From positions 1 to 23,101 of the forward strand of contig JBKJZR010000153.1 in NCBI GenBank assembly GCA_046715035.1: 23,101 bases of DNA. The letters are read 5' to 3'. The notes under the pieces were generated by a model that was not told the origin of the DNA, ran no database searches, and saw only the letters and a list, made by a program, of their open reading frames with translations. This DNA comes from PALSA-1004 sp046715035 (GTDB lineage: Bacteria; Pseudomonadota; Gammaproteobacteria; Burkholderiales; SG8-41). The translations under genes and the position numbers were made by a program. Positions 21,125 through 23,101 of the stretch are shown one piece after another (the first letter of the stretch is position 1; each line of letters begins with the position of its first letter).

Positions 21125-22240
21125 TCACTTCTCCAATACCGGCGCCAGAAAATCTCCGCCGCGCATCGCCGGATGCGAGCGCTCGTATTGTTTCGGGTAG
21201 AAGACGTTGCCGCCCAGCTCCGTGGCGGCGAGCCACGGCCATCGGGGATTGAACAGCATCCCGCGCGCGAGCGCGATGAGATCGGCTTTGCCGGAAGTGA
21301 GAATCTCTTCGGCCTGCGCGGGCTCGGTGATGAGCCCGACGGCCATGGTCGGAATGCCCGACTCGCGCCGGATGCGTTCCGCGAACGGCACCTGATAGCC
21401 GGGGCCGATTTTCAACTTCTGTTCCGTGGTCACCCCACCGCTCGACGCGGTAATGTAGTCGCAGCCGCGCGCGCGTAGTTGCGCTGCCAGCTCGACGCTG
21501 TCATCCAGCGACCAGCCGCGCTCCGCCCAGTCGGTTGCGGAAAGCCGCATGCCGAGCGGCTTGCTTTCCGGCCATACCGCGCGGATCGCGTCGAACACCT
21601 CGAGGGCGAAGCGCATGCGTTGCGAGCGATCGCCTCCGTACTCGTCGTCGCGCTGGTTGCCGTACGGCGACAGAAAGCTGTGGATGAGGTAGCCGTGCGC
21701 GCCGTGTATTTCGAGGATATCGAAACCGATGGCCTCGGCACGTCGGGCGGCCGCGGCAAACGCGGCGATCACCCGCTTGATGCCGGCAGCGTCGAGTGCC
21801 GTGGGCGTCGCACGGCCCGGATGCGCGCTCGCCGATGGCCCCCAAATACGCCAGCCGCCCTCTGCCGGCGGTATCGGCCGCAATTTTTCCCACGCGACGG
21901 TGACCGACCCTTTGCGGCCCGCATGGTAAAGCTGCATGCCGAGCTTGGTGCGGCCATGTTTGCGGCAAAAATCGATCACGCGGCGCAACGGCTCGATCTG
22001 GTCGTCCGACCACATGCCCATGTCGTGCCTGCTGATGCGGCCTTCCGGCTCGACTGCCGTTGCTTCCGTAAACAGGAGCCCCGCCCCGGACATCGCGAGA
22101 TGGCCGAGATGCACGAGGTGCCAATCGGTGGCGCGCCCCTGCTCGTCGGCGGAGTACTGTCCCATCGGCGAAATGACGATGCGGTTCGGCAGCTCGAGCC
22201 CGCGCAATGAGAAAGGCGATAGCAATAAGGTTTCTGACAT
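21125..22240 (-). CDS. Old Yellow Enzyme family NADH:flavin oxidoreductase (NamA/YqjM class)
   Basis: This 371-residue FMN-dependent ene-reductase has the N-terminal FSLRGLELPNRIVISPM, DWHLVHLGHLAMSGAGLLFT, QLYHAGRKGS, and the substrate-anion-binding histidine pair His179/His182 in IHGAHGYLIHSFLSPYGNQR. It also carries DDEYGGDRSQRMRFALEV and the phosphate-binding end SGKADLIALARGML. Family members reduce activated C=C bonds of enones, nitro compounds or similar. The YqjM/NamA-type cysteine that tunes the flavin (SPMCQYS) is Gly27 here (SPMGQYS), while Tyr29 is kept. The AGGAAA site (complement of 22244-22249) is close to the ATG. The gene ends 33 bases from the convergent SH3 gene and probably acts in catabolism or detoxification. 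Confidence 0.93.
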   Translation of the reverse strand: MSETLLLSPFSLRGLELPNRIVISPMGQYSADEQGRATDWHLVHLGHLAMSGAGLLFTEATAVEPEGRISRHDMGMWSDDQIEPLRRVIDFCRKHGRTKLGMQLYHAGRKGSVTVAWEKLRPIPPAEGGWRIWGPSASAHPGRATPTALDAAGIKRVIAAFAAAARRAEAIGFDILEIHGAHGYLIHSFLSPYGNQRDDEYGGDRSQRMRFALEVFDAIRAVWPESKPLGMRLSATDWAERGWSLDDSVELAAQLRARGCDYITASSGGVTTEQKLKIGPGYQVPFAERIRRESGIPTMAVGLITEPAQAEEILTSGKADLIALARGMLFNPRWPWLAATELGGNVFYPKQYERSHPAMRGGDFLAPVLEK

Positions 22241-22409
22241 GGCTTTCCTAACGGTTGGTCGGGCGGGGCAGGAACATCTTTGGCAAGGCTTCCCTAACTA
22301 ACAGCTTGCTGAAATTATCCGTTAACCCTGAGCTAACGCCGCAGGCGTGGAGTCGAAGCGTTCAAGGCAGTTGATAACAAGCCGTTCATAATTCGAATCC
22401 GCTGTGCTA

Positions 22410-22600
22410 GTGTCCTGAGTCGTTAGTTCGTTGATGCGGACCGCGCTGTTCCACTACCCGGTCATGGTACAAAAGTGTCGAAATCGGTGTCAGACGCGAT
22501 AGCCAAACCACAGCCAGGTTGGGCATCTGGCGAGGATTTGCGACAATGTATGGCGCCGAGTCTCGGCGCTTTTGTTCAGCGAATTATCGACTCAGGACGC
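22410..22600 (+). mobile_element. MITE-like element, copy A (191 bp)
   Basis: This non-coding element is bounded by the terminal inverted repeat GTGTCCTGAGTCG at the left and CGACTCAGGACGC at the right, and is flanked on both sides by TA (22408-22409 and 22601-22602). The TA flanks suggest IS630/Tc1-mariner-type target duplication. The second copy (22733-22923) lies in the opposite orientation; by my count the two differ at about 11 of 191 positions. No transposase is encoded, so it would need a helper in trans. Confidence 0.8.
22553..22573 (+). terminator. Terminator-like hairpin within MITE copy A
   Basis: GCGCCGA (22553-22559) pairs with TCGGCGC (22563-22569) across a 3-base loop and is followed by TTTT. 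In the other copy the same stem is kept through a G-U pair. It could end transcription entering from the left. Confidence 0.45.
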
Positions 22601-22644
22601 TAGTGTCCTGACACGGGCGCTGCAGAACCCCATCCCCTCCCAAC

Positions 22645-22663
22645 CTCCCCCTCGAAGGGGGAG
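22645..22663. repeat. Short C-rich/G-rich palindrome between the MITE copies
   Basis: CTCCCCCT (22645-22652) and AGGGGGAG (22656-22663) form an 8-bp inverted repeat with a 3-base loop, within a surrounding CCCCATCCCCTCCCAACC context. It is of the same kind as the palindrome at 3170-3183 and looks like a dispersed intergenic repeat. Confidence 0.45.
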
Positions 22664-22732
22664 GAGCTGCAACTTCCGTCGCAGATGCCGTGGCGGCTCT
22701 TCATGTTTCGAAACTTCTGATTCTCAGCGCTA

Positions 22733-22923
22733 GTGTCCTGAGTCGCTGATTCGCGGAACAAAAGCGCCAAGAATCGGCGCCATACATTGTCGCAAATCCT
22801 CGCCAGGTGCCCAACCTGGCTCTGGTTTGGCTATCGCGTCTGACACCGATTTCGACACTTTTGTATCATGACCGGGTAGTGGAACGTCGCGGTCCGCATC
22901 AACGAACTAACGACTCAGGACAC
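22733..22923 (-). mobile_element. MITE-like element, copy B (191 bp, inverted)
   Basis: This is the reverse-complement copy of the element at 22410-22600, with the same length and flanking TA dinucleotides (22731-22732 and 22924-22925). Its terminal repeats are perfect over 13 bases (GTGTCCTGAGTCG and CGACTCAGGACAC), and weaker similarity continues inward to about 25 bases. Together with copy A it makes a 191-base-arm inverted repeat around a 132-base spacer. Confidence 0.8.
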
Positions 22924-22952
22924 TAGATGGCCGCAGTCAGGCAGTGCAGCCG

Positions 22953-22980
22953 AAAAGATGCCGGGTCGGAACCCGGCATC
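22953..22980 (-). terminator. Rho-independent terminator of the minus-strand gene at the right edge
   Basis: On the minus strand a perfect 10-bp stem (GATGCCGGGT and ACCCGGCATC, 22957-22980, 4-base loop) is followed by TTTT (22953-22956). It starts five bases after the stop codon of the partial gene at 22985. Confidence 0.75.
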
Positions 22981-22984
22981 CCGC

Positions 22985-23101
22985 CTATTTGCGCGTTTCG
23001 ATCTGCGCCAGCGGCTCGTTGCTTGGAGGCGGCAGCGGTGGCCGCACCCGCGGCGGGCGCGGCGAGGCTGGCGGCTCGGCGCGCGATGCGGCGTTGATCT
23101 T
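22985..23101 (-). CDS. Proline-rich protein, C-terminal end (5' part outside window)
   Basis: The minus-strand frame is open to the right edge and gives the last 38 residues of a protein: KINAASRAEPPASPRPPRVR, then a proline-rich stretch, ending NEPLAQIETRK before TAG. It is not recognisable. A hairpin terminator directly after the stop supports it as a real gene end. It reads in the same direction as the OYE gene, separated from it by the inverted MITE pair. Confidence 0.6.
   Translation of the reverse strand, partial: KINAASRAEPPASPRPPRVRPPLPPPSNEPLAQIETRK

Noticed and set aside
22645..22663. Terminator between the MITE copies
   Set aside because: The stem is GC-rich but has no T-tract on either strand, so it is listed as a palindromic repeat only.
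22603..22730. Third mobile element between the MITE copies, beginning with TAGTGTCCTGAC
   Set aside because: Only one end resembles the terminal repeat; the other end (before TA at 22731) shows no matching inverted sequence.

Overview
This is a GC-rich window that looks like betaproteobacterial (Burkholderiales-type) chromosome. The indications are two secreted Bug-family solute receptors of the tripartite tricarboxylate transporter (TTT) type, a compact type II secretion-like operon of the kind seen in that group, and a general load of catabolic oxidoreductases and hydrolases. There are no rRNA, tRNA, CRISPR or phage genes.

Layout. (1) 1-2121: the 3' end of a DUF4331 gene, a strong terminator, and an exported TPR protein. 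(2) 2162-4171: a Bug receptor and a divergently transcribed LigI-like amidohydrolase. (3) 4194-5974, minus strand: a double-PAS sensor histidine kinase followed by a decayed NarL-type response regulator, readable only as a receiver domain broken by frameshifts. (4) 6322-7431: a class III nucleotide-cyclase-like pseudogene with two frame changes and an internal amber codon. (5) 7774-18048: one long plus-strand operon of twelve genes. In order these are a lytic transglycosylase, gspG, gspF, gspE, a PilM/GspL-position protein, PilN-like, PilO-like, GspC/PilP-like, a secretin, and three further pseudopilins. Most junctions are 4-base stop/start overlaps (ATGA, GTGA, TTGA). (6) 18079-22240: an SDR-family protein, a second Bug receptor, an SH3-domain membrane protein and an Old Yellow Enzyme family flavoprotein. 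(7) 22241-23101: two 191-bp MITE-like elements in inverted orientation with TA flanks, then the 3' end of another minus-strand gene with its terminator.

The operon in region 5 is the most interesting system. It is a T2SS/type IV pilus hybrid: a GspE ATPase, GspF platform and GspG major pseudopilin are combined with PilM/N/O-like small inner-membrane proteins. The secretin is unusual. It has a lipobox, so it may be its own outer-membrane-targeted lipoprotein, a TPR-like region ahead of the secretin N-domains, and a cohesin-like domain after the secretin pore. A muralytic enzyme heads the operon, which fits assembly of an envelope-spanning channel. No prepilin peptidase is in the window, so processing would have to come from elsewhere in the genome.

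Several genes are decayed or have altered active sites: the response regulator relic, the cyclase pseudogene, an SDR without the Ser/Tyr pair, and an OYE with Gly where the YqjM class has Cys. Function calls rest on motif reading alone; no similarity search was run.
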